Source: Portibacter lacus
GTDB lineage: Bacteria > Bacteroidota > Bacteroidia > Chitinophagales > Saprospiraceae
Direction: 5' to 3'
NCBI RefSeq assembly: GCF_021533215.1
Contig: NZ_JAJNKA010000009.1
Location: 186,001 to 250,000 of the forward strand
DNA length: 64,000 nt
Both the position numbers and the translations under genes were made by a program. Below, in pieces: positions 29,292 through 39,400 of this stretch. Each line of letters begins with the position of its first letter. The stretch's first letter is position 1. A model generated the notes under the pieces. The model ran no database searches and was not told the DNA's origin. It was given only the letters and a program-made list of their open reading frames with translations.

Positions 29292-30314
29292 TTATTCTTG
29301 AATTCCATTATTTTTCAAATCATCTAGCTCCTTTTTTAAGGCAATTACATGAAGTGTCAATTCCTCAATTTTTTCAAGTAAAATTTTGTTCATATCACCT
29401 AGCATGATTCCTTCTTTAGCAACCTCTTCTGCGGAAGGTACTCCAGGTAAATGCCCTAATACACTAATTTCTTTTTCAAGTTCTTCAAGGCTTTGAAGTT
29501 TATAATCTTGGTCAAATACGTAGTCAGGCCAAGCAGTGCTTAGTTGTACTTTTACTTCCTCAGCAATTATTTTTCCATCTATTGCCAATCTGTAATCACC
29601 TGTTCCATTAATAGCTCCTGACCCAATACGAAGATTATTCTTTATATATACATTTCCATTATCAAAATAGCCTGCCCAGTTGGTTAGTCCACCAAATGCA
29701 TTTCCCCACAGACCTACTCGTGTTCCAGTAGTACTTGTACCAGAAGCTGCACCAACAACTCCAATTCCTAATCTTGAAGAATTACCAGCTTCTACTATAC
29801 CTCTTACTCCACGATGACCAGCAATAAAGTCGCCTCCGATTCCATATCCCTCAGCTGGTTTACTCTCGCAGTCGATCCCTCTTGTGTCAAGGCCTTCATT
29901 ATGGGTGACCCAAAGTCTTAGCAGGTTTTCTGTCAGCTCTGGGGTTCCATGGATATTGACCCTTGCATTTGGACTTTTAGTTCCTATGCCTAGCCTTCCT
30001 GCTTCCGGGATGAGGAAAACTCTAGGGTCCGGGTCTAGGGCGTAAAACTCAGCCAAAATGATGGAATCAGAATCGGTAACAATTTCAAAAGATTTACCGT
30101 TTGTTGTAGGCTTTAAAGTTAATCTAGTAAAAATACTGTTCTCAGTTTGCTTGAAAACCCAAGGTCGCTCTGTAGATAGTCTCAATAACTCTGCACCGTC
30201 TCCGATGTTTAATATATCTAGACTTGCTTGAGGTGTGGTTGTGTTAATCCCTACTTTTTGGCTAAAAAGTGATGTAAAAACAAGCAAATAAGTAATAGTC
30301 AATAATGTCCTCAT
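29292..30314 (-). CDS. Secreted tail-fibre-like protein with C-terminal coiled coil
   Basis: 340 aa with a signal peptide (MRTLLTITYLLVFTSLFSQ). It opens with KVGINTTTPQASLDI, the usual first strand of Bacteroidota tail-fibre-like proteins. A middle Gly-rich beta-helix-like part follows (GYGIGGDFIAGHRGVRGIVEAG), then IIAEEVKVQLSTAWPDYVFDQDYKLQSLEELEKEI...LPGVPSAEEVAKEGIMLGDMNKILLEKIEELTLHVI, the standard C-terminal coiled-coil tail. Likely an oligomeric surface protein, encoded with the BNR protein. No phage genes surround it. Confidence 0.78.
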   Translation of the reverse strand: MRTLLTITYLLVFTSLFSQKVGINTTTPQASLDILNIGDGAELLRLSTERPWVFKQTENSIFTRLTLKPTTNGKSFEIVTDSDSIILAEFYALDPDPRVFLIPEAGRLGIGTKSPNARVNIHGTPELTENLLRLWVTHNEGLDTRGIDCESKPAEGYGIGGDFIAGHRGVRGIVEAGNSSRLGIGVVGAASGTSTTGTRVGLWGNAFGGLTNWAGYFDNGNVYIKNNLRIGSGAINGTGDYRLAIDGKIIAEEVKVQLSTAWPDYVFDQDYKLQSLEELEKEISVLGHLPGVPSAEEVAKEGIMLGDMNKILLEKIEELTLHVIALKKELDDLKNNGIQE

Positions 30315-30391
30315 TGTTCGTATTTTAATTTAAGATCAATATTTTAATTGTTTGTTGGGATACAGAATGAGGGAAATGTATCTTTCAATTA

Positions 30392-30448
30392 TTGAATAGT
30401 ATATAATGCTATTATTTTATACTCAAAATTGGAATCGTAATGTTTCGT
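30392..30448. promoter_or_regulatory. Putative regulator-binding elements upstream of the 30314-26735 operon
   Basis: TGAATAGTATATAA (30393-30406) and TTATACTCAAAATTGG...TAATGTTTCG (about 30416-30447) have close counterparts in the AraC/susC intergenic region (TGAATAGTATATAA at 31732-31745; TTATACTTCAAAATTG...AATGTTTCA at about 31621-31649). The first is identical over 14 bp. Their sharing between two promoter regions suggests a common regulator, most simply the AraC protein at 30599-31582. This is inference from sequence similarity. Confidence 0.5.
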
Positions 30449-30598
30449 TTATGTTTATTGCCACGAATGAATAGGATTGATTTATATCAATTTTAAGAAT
30501 TGCGAGAAAACGTAAAGTTTTAAAATATGAGCCTTGTATATAAGCCTACATTAGTTGAACATAAAAAAATGGAAATCGAAAATGACTAGCGACTAATC

Positions 30599-31582
30599 TT
30601 AAACATGATTTAATCTCGTTGAATAAGAATCAGGTAATATATTCGCAGTACTATTCTTTATATCTGGAATAAATTGCCACGGAGTTCGCTGATCAGCCCA
30701 GTCAAATTTTGTATTATCAAGCAATCTACGTTTATATTCTTTTGGAGTACATTCCTTATATTTTTTGAAAAGTCTATTAAAATTTGAAATATTATTGAAA
30801 CCAGACTTAACACTAATTTGCGCCATAGTGAAATCACTAGAAAGCAATAAATTACATGCATAACCAAGTCTAAGGTCTATCAAGAAACTGGAGAAACTAC
30901 GAAAAGCATGTTTTTTGAAAAAATGACTAAAAGCAGAAGTGCTCATATTCAAGACATCGCTGACTTCCTGAATCATAAAGTCAGGACGTTTATAATTCAT
31001 CATGATAAAATTATAGGCTTTCTGAATCCTTGTATTCTCTGATGATAAAGATTTTGCACTATTTACGCTGCTAGAGAGGTATTTGAACTCTTTCGCCCCT
31101 GCGAGCAAATTCAATAGTCTGAGGAAATAAATTACATTTTGAAACTCATTTTGCTCAGTGAGTTTTACCATAATTGGGATAGCGCTTAGAATGACCTTTT
31201 TGTCAAATAGTAAACCTCTACGTGAATTTTCAAGCATCAGTTTTATTCGATGGAATCTCTCTTTGGAAAAGAAATTCATCGAAAATAAATTAAGCCCAAA
31301 TTGAATAGTGATCACCCGATACTTTTTGCCTAGGGCCCTAGAGTTTTGATCTTCTTCCCATTTGTGAGGTAAGTAAGGACCTATCAATGCAAGATCTAAT
31401 TCACTAAAACGATCTGTGGAATCGCCAACTATTCTAGTGCCATCCGTTCCCATAACCAGATTGATTTCATATTCTGGATGATTATGAATGGGATAATCAA
31501 ATCCATTATTGACGGAGTCTAATACAACGCAGATATCCTGATTATTTAAAGGGGTAACTTCTCTAAAAAACTCCATATTCAA
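30599..31582 (-). CDS. AraC-family transcriptional regulator with cupin-like sensor domain
   Basis: 327 aa. The N-terminal half (GFDYPIHNHPEYEINLVMGTDGTRIVGD) is a cupin-type ligand-binding domain. The C-terminal about 100 residues hold two HTH motifs (MIQEVSDVLNMSTSAFSHFFKKH and MAQISVKSGFNNISNFNRLFKKY...TPKEYKRRL). It is divergent from susC, with a 247-bp gap containing an inverted repeat. It probably activates the susCD/ABC operon in response to a sugar; unlike most PUL regulators of the phylum it is neither HTCS nor SusR-type, which suits a cytoplasmic sugar signal delivered by the ABC importer (inference). Confidence 0.92.
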   Translation of the reverse strand: MNMEFFREVTPLNNQDICVVLDSVNNGFDYPIHNHPEYEINLVMGTDGTRIVGDSTDRFSELDLALIGPYLPHKWEEDQNSRALGKKYRVITIQFGLNLFSMNFFSKERFHRIKLMLENSRRGLLFDKKVILSAIPIMVKLTEQNEFQNVIYFLRLLNLLAGAKEFKYLSSSVNSAKSLSSENTRIQKAYNFIMMNYKRPDFMIQEVSDVLNMSTSAFSHFFKKHAFRSFSSFLIDLRLGYACNLLLSSDFTMAQISVKSGFNNISNFNRLFKKYKECTPKEYKRRLLDNTKFDWADQRTPWQFIPDIKNSTANILPDSYSTRLNHV

Positions 31583-31620
31583 ATTATTTTATATTCTTTT
31601 AAAAGGATATACGCAATTCA

Positions 31621-31745
31621 TTATACTTCAAAATTGAAATAATGTTTCATTATAATTCCACACATTAAGCACTATTCAGAATTAAAATGATATTAATTAT
31701 CAAGTAATTCATAAAAGTATTATAAATATGCTGAATAGTATATAA
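31621..31745. promoter_or_regulatory. Putative operator region between the AraC gene and susC
   Basis: The 9-bp perfect inverted repeat ACTATTCAG (31671-31679) / CTGAATAGT (31731-31739) has centre-to-centre spacing of 60 bp. A TTATACTTCAAAATTG...AATGTTTC element lies at about 31621-31649. TAATTTTG at 31765-31772 fits the Bacteroidota -7 consensus TAnnTTTG for susC, but no -33 TTTG is seen, as expected for an activator-dependent promoter. Paired half sites 60 bp apart would suit two AraC dimers or a loop. Function is inferred. Confidence 0.45.
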
Positions 31746-31829
31746 AAGTAGATCTATTCTTGTTTAATTTTGGATCAATTAGAAAGGATTAACTGTTCTT
31801 ATAGTTGGAAAAATTAAACACACAAAATT

Positions 31830-34800
31830 GTGATCAGCATTATTCATCATCGAAAATTAAGATCAATTATTACCATGCTTATTCTCATGGTAGTGACGAT
31901 CACTTTTGCTCAAGCCCAGATTGTTTCAGGCATTGTAACATCTACTGATCAAATGCCTCTTATAGGTGCCAATGTTTTAGTAAAAGGTACCAATATTGGT
32001 ACGATTACCGATATAGATGGAAGCTATAAAATTGACATAGAAAATGTAGAAAATGCTTCCTTAGAAGTAAGCTATATCGGTTATATTACTAAAACATTTC
32101 CAGTAGGAGGCAGTCTTAAATTAGATGTCGTCTTAGAAGAAGATTCTGAAGTTTTAGAAGAAGTGGTAATTACTGGATATAAAAAAGAAATTAAAAGTAA
32201 TGTATCATCTGCCATTACAAGTATCAAGACAAAGGATATAGAAAACCTAGTCGTAGTAGGAATAGATCAAGCGATCCAAGGTCAAGCTGCGGGTGTTCAA
32301 GTGACTCAAGTTACGGGTGCACCAGGTGATGATATCAAAGTGAGAATCAGAGGAACAGGAACTTTCGGAAACAATGATCCACTCTACGTTATCGATGGGG
32401 TTCCGACAACAGGTAATATCAATATGTTTTCGCCTTCTGATATTGCATCTATCGAGATTCTTAAAGATGGTGCCGCAGCGGCTATTTATGGATCGAGAGC
32501 TGCAAATGGCGTCGTGTTAATTACAACTAATCGTGGTAAAAGTGGAAAACCTTCCTTTGTTTTCGAAGGATACACTGGACTTCAACAATCCGTCGGACTT
32601 CCAAAATTACTGAATAGTGCAGACTATTTAACCATTAGAAATGAAGCTATTGTCAATGCAAATGTACACAGGAATCCAGCGAATCAAATTAGTACGTATG
32701 ATCCAGCCATATTAAAGGACCTACCTGATACCGATTGGCTAGACTTGGTTTTCAATCCTGCGATGATGCAGCGATATTCTCTTTCTGCTAGTGGTGGTGC
32801 AGAAAATGGAAGATTTTATATGTCTGGAGAATATTTAAACCAAGATGGTGTATACCAAGGACAAGGATTCGATAAGTACCAAGTAAGATTTAACGGTGAA
32901 ATTAATAATGACTGGTTTCGAGTAGGAAATAGTTTATCTTTTTCTCATACGTTCAGAGACATTATAAATAGCTCTGGTGACGGATTTGGACCTGGTAACC
33001 AACCAAGTGGAATCAGATATGCCTTAATTGCAGCGCCAGTAGTTTCACCAACCTATCCTGATGGTACACAATTAAATACTACATCAGAATTAGATGATCC
33101 TGTTTTATACGGAGATGGAAATCCTAATCCAGTTGCCTTTAATGATCATACCAGTTGGACACAATCTAGACATAGAGTTTTCGGAAACGTTTATGCTGAG
33201 CTTGATTTACTTCCGTCTTTGAGTTTGCGCTCAACATTAGGTGGTGATTTCTTATTTGAAAACGAAAAATTATTTGTGGAAAGACTCTCACCGGCCATTT
33301 ACTCGCCGACTGCCTTAACAGAAGGAAGAGTTTTCAATAGAACATTAGTATGGAATAATACAGCTAATTTTCAAAAGGAATTTTATGGGAACAGATTCTC
33401 AACATTGATAGGTATGGAGGCCATCCAGAACAGAACCGATTATCTGGGAGCATCTGCTAATAATTTCACTAGAACGGATCCTTTATTTAGATACATTGAT
33501 GCAAGTAATCCATTGGATATAAAAAATGTAGGTGCATCTGGAATTGCGACAGAATGGGCACTTCTATCTTATTTTGGTCAAGTTTCCTATTCTTATAAAA
33601 GTAGGTATGTAATAAATGCAACCATTCGACAAGATGGATCTTCTCGATTTGGAGAGAATAATAGATGGGGAGTTTTTCCGTCTGTTTCTGCTGCGTGGAA
33701 TATTTCGAATGAGGCATTTTTTCAAGGAATCGAAGCTATTTCAAGTTTGAAAGTGAGAGGAAGTTGGGGCCAATTAGGAAATCAAGAAATCGGTGTATAT
33801 CCATTTAGCTCATTAGTGAGTAATGGTGATAAAGTATATGTTTTCGGAAACAATGTGGTGACCGGAGCTTCTATCGTAGAAACTGGAAATGAGAACATTA
33901 AATGGGAAGTAAGTACGCAAGTTAATCTAGGATTAGATATGTCTTTGCTCAAGGATAGATTATCTATCGTAGCTGATGTATTTGATAAAACAACAAATGA
34001 TATTTTAGTAAGAGTGCCTATTCCTCAGGCAGGAGGTTCTACAAGGCCGCCATTCGTTAATGCTGCTAAAATCCAAAATAGAGGATTAGAATTAGGATTA
34101 ATTTTTAAAGATCGAATAGGTCAAGTAGATTACTCTGTGGGAGCTAACTTTAGTACAGTTCGTAATAAGGTAGTTTCTATTGCAGACAGCGAACCTATAT
34201 TGGGTGGTTATGGATTATCCGATGGGGCACTAACTAGGACTGAAGTTGGACAGCCAGTTGGTTCTTTTTATCTATGGCAAATGGAAGGAATATTCCAATC
34301 TCAAGAAGAAATAGAAAGTAGTCCTTTCCAAACAAATTTTACTAGTCCTGGCGATGTGAAGTTTGCTGATTTGAACAATGATAATGTGATCGATGATAAA
34401 GATAGAGCACATGTAGGAAACCCATTTCCAGATTTTACTTATGGAGTTAACCTGAGTTTGAATTGGAAGGGATTCGATCTTTCGACACTTGTTCAAGGCG
34501 TTGAAGGAAATGACATTTACTTCTTGTATGGAAATTTTGCCTATGAAACTCAAGCAAGAGGATTTAATTCTTATGCTGATATATTGAATCGATGGACTCC
34601 TGAAAATACCAATACAGATATACCTAAGGTAAGTTTAGATGATCGTAACGGAAATCGCAGAATTTCAACTAGATTCTTAGAAGACGGATCCTATCTCCGA
34701 TTTCGAAATATAACCCTCGGTTATAATCTCAAGGAAATATTAAAATGGAGCACGGTAGATAGATGTCGAGTCTATGTGACAGCTCAGAACGCATTTACTT

Positions 34801-34952
34801 TTACATCTTATCCAGGTTTAGATCCAGAAATTCAAGCTAACGCTAACGACACAAGAGGGTTAGGGATTTCATCGGACTTAGCAGTAGGAATAGACTGGGG
34901 CACCATACCAGCACCGCGAACATTTATTGGAGGCATTCAAATTAAATTTTAA
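31830..34952 (+). CDS. SusC/RagA-type TonB-dependent outer-membrane transporter
   Basis: 1040 aa, inferred GTG start followed by a signal peptide ending TFAQAQ. A carboxypeptidase-D-like regulatory domain (about 31-105; GIVTSTDQMPLIGANVLVKG), a plug (about 113-240; VVITGYKKEI, YVIDGVPTTG, IEILKDGAAAAIYGSRAANGVVLITT) and a long beta-barrel follow. The C-terminus ends in an aromatic-rich strand (FIGGIQIKF), as usual for barrel insertion. It forms the gated pore that imports oligosaccharides using TonB energy, with the SusD lid encoded 9 bp downstream. First gene of an operon extending to 51380. Confidence 0.97.
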   Translation: MISIIHHRKLRSIITMLILMVVTITFAQAQIVSGIVTSTDQMPLIGANVLVKGTNIGTITDIDGSYKIDIENVENASLEVSYIGYITKTFPVGGSLKLDVVLEEDSEVLEEVVITGYKKEIKSNVSSAITSIKTKDIENLVVVGIDQAIQGQAAGVQVTQVTGAPGDDIKVRIRGTGTFGNNDPLYVIDGVPTTGNINMFSPSDIASIEILKDGAAAAIYGSRAANGVVLITTNRGKSGKPSFVFEGYTGLQQSVGLPKLLNSADYLTIRNEAIVNANVHRNPANQISTYDPAILKDLPDTDWLDLVFNPAMMQRYSLSASGGAENGRFYMSGEYLNQDGVYQGQGFDKYQVRFNGEINNDWFRVGNSLSFSHTFRDIINSSGDGFGPGNQPSGIRYALIAAPVVSPTYPDGTQLNTTSELDDPVLYGDGNPNPVAFNDHTSWTQSRHRVFGNVYAELDLLPSLSLRSTLGGDFLFENEKLFVERLSPAIYSPTALTEGRVFNRTLVWNNTANFQKEFYGNRFSTLIGMEAIQNRTDYLGASANNFTRTDPLFRYIDASNPLDIKNVGASGIATEWALLSYFGQVSYSYKSRYVINATIRQDGSSRFGENNRWGVFPSVSAAWNISNEAFFQGIEAISSLKVRGSWGQLGNQEIGVYPFSSLVSNGDKVYVFGNNVVTGASIVETGNENIKWEVSTQVNLGLDMSLLKDRLSIVADVFDKTTNDILVRVPIPQAGGSTRPPFVNAAKIQNRGLELGLIFKDRIGQVDYSVGANFSTVRNKVVSIADSEPILGGYGLSDGALTRTEVGQPVGSFYLWQMEGIFQSQEEIESSPFQTNFTSPGDVKFADLNNDNVIDDKDRAHVGNPFPDFTYGVNLSLNWKGFDLSTLVQGVEGNDIYFLYGNFAYETQARGFNSYADILNRWTPENTNTDIPKVSLDDRNGNRRISTRFLEDGSYLRFRNITLGYNLKEILKWSTVDRCRVYVTAQNAFTFTSYPGLDPEIQANANDTRGLGISSDLAVGIDWGTIPAPRTFIGGIQIKF

Positions 34953-34961
34953 AGGAGGATT

Positions 34962-36419
34962 ATGCTAACGAATAAAAAAATTAAATATCATTTGTTCTAT
35001 AAGTCATTAGCACTTTGCTTATTGCTGATCGGAGGATCATGTACCGGAATTTTAGATAAGGATCCAATTGCGACTTTAGATAGCAGTTCCTTTTTTCAGA
35101 CTGCTGCAGATGCTGAACAAGCGATCAATGCAGCTTATAATCCATTATTATTCAACAATACAAACAATAATTTTTATTGGGCATTTGCAGTCATTACTGG
35201 AGATGAAGCAATTCCTGGTGGTGATGGATCTAGATCAGGAATAGTAGAGATGGAATCCTTTACCTATACCCCTAGAACGGAAGAACTGAACACTTTCTGG
35301 AAGTTACAATATAAAGGAATCAACCAGTGTAACTTAGTTTTAGATAATTTGCCGAATATAGAAATTGACAAAGAAGACAAAAATAGAATTATGGGCGAGG
35401 CCTTATTCTTAAGATCTTATTACTATTTCATGCTTTCCCAAGTTTTCGGTGATGTGCCTCTGTACCTAGCAGTTCTCCCACCTGACGAATTAAAAATTCC
35501 AAAGTCTGCAAGAAAGGAAGTTTTTGCTCAAATTATTGAGGATTGTGAGGAAGCTGCAAGCATTCTTCCGATATCTTACGAAAGTAGTGGAACAGGCAGA
35601 GCAACTAAAGGAGCAGCTCTAGCATTGGCAGCGAAAACACACTTGTATCTTAAAGAATGGGAGAAAGTTATATCGAAAGTAGACCAGATCAAATCAATCG
35701 ATATTTATGAATTATCAGTGAATTACCAAGATAACTTTGGAATTTCTACCCAGAATAATTCTGAGTCTGTTTGGGAAATCCAACATGCTAATCTCCAATT
35801 GGGCGTTGGAAATTTTCTCAATCAATGGTGGGCATCTAGGAAAATAGATGGATATGGATTCGCTGAGGTTAGAGAGGAATATATTGCTGATTTTGAAGAT
35901 GGTGATCCTAGGAGAGCATTTACGGCAGCTTCGAATAATGAACATTATGTTGGATTAACTTATAAAAGATCATTCAGTTCTACGGGCCATAGTCCACAGA
36001 AATTTATTCAACCTGACAGTACCGCAACACAGAAAGCGGATGGCGATATCAATTATCCAGCAATCAGATATGCTGAAGTCCTATTATGGGAAGCTGAAGC
36101 ATTAATTGAATTAAATAGGCTAGCGGAAGCGGAAACTCCACTTGAAGTAGTAAGAAATAGAGCTAGAAATCAAGCAGAGAATCCAGAAACTACCCTACCA
36201 TATATCGAAGCAACATCAGAGGAACAGATGAGAGAAGCCTTAAGACACGAACGCAAAGTGGAATTGGGTTTAGAAATGCATCGATTCTTTGACTTGGTTC
36301 GCTGGGGAATTGCAGGAGAAGTGCTAGATGGATTCCAAGTCGGAAAACATGAAGTCTTTCCACTGCCACAAATAGAAATTGATCTTAATAATGCACTTGT
36401 GCAAAACGCCGGTTATTAA
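34962..36419 (+). CDS. SusD/RagB-type surface glycan-binding lipoprotein
   Basis: 485 aa. The lipobox ends LIGGSC (C27). Family features are DKDPIATLDSSSFFQTAADAEQAINAAYNPL near the N-terminus, TPR-like helices including AEALFLRSYYYFMLSQVFGDVPL (the last part is read GEALFLRSYYYF), and the C-terminal ALRHERKVELGLEMHRFFDLVRWG. It is the lid that presents glycan to SusC. An unusually strong Shine-Dalgarno (GGAGG at 34954-34958) precedes the ATG, rare in this phylum, suggesting high translation. The stop overlaps the next start by 1 bp. Confidence 0.97.
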   Translation: MLTNKKIKYHLFYKSLALCLLLIGGSCTGILDKDPIATLDSSSFFQTAADAEQAINAAYNPLLFNNTNNNFYWAFAVITGDEAIPGGDGSRSGIVEMESFTYTPRTEELNTFWKLQYKGINQCNLVLDNLPNIEIDKEDKNRIMGEALFLRSYYYFMLSQVFGDVPLYLAVLPPDELKIPKSARKEVFAQIIEDCEEAASILPISYESSGTGRATKGAALALAAKTHLYLKEWEKVISKVDQIKSIDIYELSVNYQDNFGISTQNNSESVWEIQHANLQLGVGNFLNQWWASRKIDGYGFAEVREEYIADFEDGDPRRAFTAASNNEHYVGLTYKRSFSSTGHSPQKFIQPDSTATQKADGDINYPAIRYAEVLLWEAEALIELNRLAEAETPLEVVRNRARNQAENPETTLPYIEATSEEQMREALRHERKVELGLEMHRFFDLVRWGIAGEVLDGFQVGKHEVFPLPQIEIDLNNALVQNAGY

Positions 36420-39400
36420 TGAAGTTTAGAATTTACATATTATTAGTCCTGGGAATGTTCATTCCTGAAATACTTTGTGGGCAGACTGCTCAAATAGATA
36501 TTCCAAGGATAGAGATGATGTCTAACCAACCGTCGCCTTATAGTATGAGGGACTGGAAACAAGTTGCAATAAATTATGATCGATATGTCTATGATTTAAG
36601 TTTGACTGGAGAGTTTCTTCCTTTCTTGAAAATTGAAAATCAAGGAAATAATTATCCTGAACGTCAATTTTTCACCCTTCCAACTTATGTGGGTTCTAAT
36701 GATCCAGAAAGGGGAGAAGCGATTAATATCTTGCCAAGCTTAGTCGGTGCAAGTTTAGTAGGAGTGGATAAGTCTAATCAAAATGGGAATAATTTTGTTT
36801 TGATGGCTCAAGATTTTTTCAATAAGAAAAATGGGCAGAATCTTTACCTAAATGGTAACTCATCTAATAGTGGTCATGACTGGTGGTATGATATGATGCC
36901 GAATTTATTCTTCTATCAATTGTATGATTTATACCCTAATATGGGTGGCGATGCTGAATTTCAGTTCTCTGCTATTGCTGAAAAAATGCTCGAAGCTGTT
37001 AAAGTTATGGGAGGATCTGCATCACCGTGGAGTCACCCATATATGACTTACAGAGCTTGGAAATTTGAAACAATGGAACCGCTAATGGGCGGAGTGACAG
37101 AACCGGAAGCTGCAGGTGTATTTGCTTGGTTGTTGTACCACGCCTACTTAGAGTCAGGTGAAGAGAAATATAGAATAGGAGCGGAATGGGCAATGGAATA
37201 TCTTAATAGTTTAACCAGTAATCCGTCTTATGAACTGATGCTACCTTATGGAACCTATGTTGCAGCCAAAATGAATGCGGAAGTAGGGACGAATTATGAT
37301 ATTGAAAAAATGGTCAATTGGTCATTCGACCGAGGAAGCTTGAGAGGTTGGGGTACCATAGCTGACGTGTGGAGTGGAATAGAAGTCAGTGGTCTTGTTG
37401 GTGAGTCAGAAACCAATACAGATTATGCTTTTCAGTTAAATGGAGTTCAGCAAGCCGCAGCTTTAGTACCAATGGTTAGATATGATAAACGATTTGCCAG
37501 GGCAATAGGAAAATGGATGTTGAATTTAGCGAATTCAACGAGACTTTTCTACCACTCATTTCTACCTTCATCCCTCCAAGATGGATCCGACTGGTCTGAA
37601 GATAACGATCCATTTAAAGTGATAGGTTATGAAGCCTTAAAAGAAGATTTTAACGGACTTTCTCCTTATGCAACTGGAGATGCAGTAAGAGGTGAATGGG
37701 CTAAAACCAATCTTGCGCTTTATGGAACTTCCTCCATTGGCTATTTAGGTTCCATGATCTCTACAACTGATGTTGACAAAATATTAAAAATTGACCTCAA
37801 TAAAACGGACTTTTTTAGCAACGAATCCTATCCAAGTTTTTTGTATTTCAATCCTCACAACGTGGAAAAAACAATTACGATAAATATAGGAAATGAGACG
37901 CGTGATATTTATGATCCATTATCAGAAACGTTCATCGCAAGCAATGTTGTAGGAAATGTTTCGATTACGATTGCTGCTGATCAAGCAGTTATGCCAGTTA
38001 TAGTGCCCGCGAATGGAGCTATTTCATATGAGCAGCATAAAATGTTAATTGACAATGTAGTTGTTGATTATGACCAGCACGCGCAAGCTTATTCTAAGGC
38101 AGTTAGGATTAAAGCCCTAGCCGCAGAACAGGAACTACAGGTTATAGATGATGAAATAAAAGTGTATTCTACAGTTGAATATGATGGTGATTTTTCGGAG
38201 CTCATCTACGAGTGGATATTAAATGGTACAAAGCAAAACGAATCAGATTCAATTTTTGTTTTTCGAGCTTCAGAGCTTGGAAACTACCAATTACAATGCA
38301 TCGTTTCAGCAGGAGAAGAATCTAGCGATACAGCTCGTATAACTTTCGATGTTTTACCAGAGATCGAAGAGCCGCCGATTATTTTGGCGATGTTGACAGA
38401 ATTCCTCTATGCAAGTCCAGGTGCCGAGATTGAAGTTTCTTGCTTGGCAACAGATGTTAATGGAGGTTCCTTATCCTATTCTTGGGAATCAGCTGCAGGT
38501 TCTATTACGGCTACAGCTGATAAAGCGACATGGACGCTTCCGCAGGAAGAGGGTGTTTATAAAATCAAAGTAGAAGTAACAGATGAAAGTGATCTCACTT
38601 CAGCTGCAGAAACCACTATCCTTGTTAGAATTTTTGCTAAAAAAGATGGGGAAATCATAGCAGATTATCCATTGGCTGGAAATGCCGATGATTATTCAGG
38701 AAATGAATTAAACGGTAATCTAGTGGGAGTGATTTTAACGACTGGATATGATGATACAAACAATGCAGCATATTTTTTCAACGGAACTACCCACCATGTA
38801 AAAGTAGATTCTGATCCTAAACTTAATTTCACGGAAGCCATTTCCGTTAGCCTTTGGTTTAATCCTGATCAGTTACCTGAAAGGGAAAGTTTTTTAATTT
38901 CTCATGGGAGTTGGCAGAATAGATGGAAGGCTTCTATCACACCTGAAAACAGAATAAGATGGACTGTGAAGACGGCTTCAGGAGTTAAAGATTTGGATAG
39001 CAAAACACAACTGGTGGAAGACCAATTTTATCATGCTACGTTAACCTTTGATGGTGAATACATGATGCTTTATGTAGACGGAACATTAGAAAGTTTTGTT
39101 CCTATGACAGGCCAGATCAAAACAACTTCGTTGCCTCTTTTTTTAGCACAATCATTACCAGATGAGCAAGCCTATAACTTCAGAGGAATATTAGATGAAG
39201 TGAAAATTTTTGATTTTGCATTGACACCAGAAGAGGCTAAGCTGCTGTATGAAACAGGAGTAATTACGAGTAGTACAAATGCAGTTAGCATCCAAGATTT
39301 AAAAATTGACCTAAACCCAAACCCTGTCACGGATCAATTAAATGTTTCAATGAAAGATGAATCCAACATTGATCAAGTGATGATTTTCAATTTACACGGT

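Noticed and set aside
29292-30314. Prophage tail-fibre gene
   Set aside because: This tail type is common in secreted Bacteroidota proteins; it has a signal peptide and no phage genes around it.
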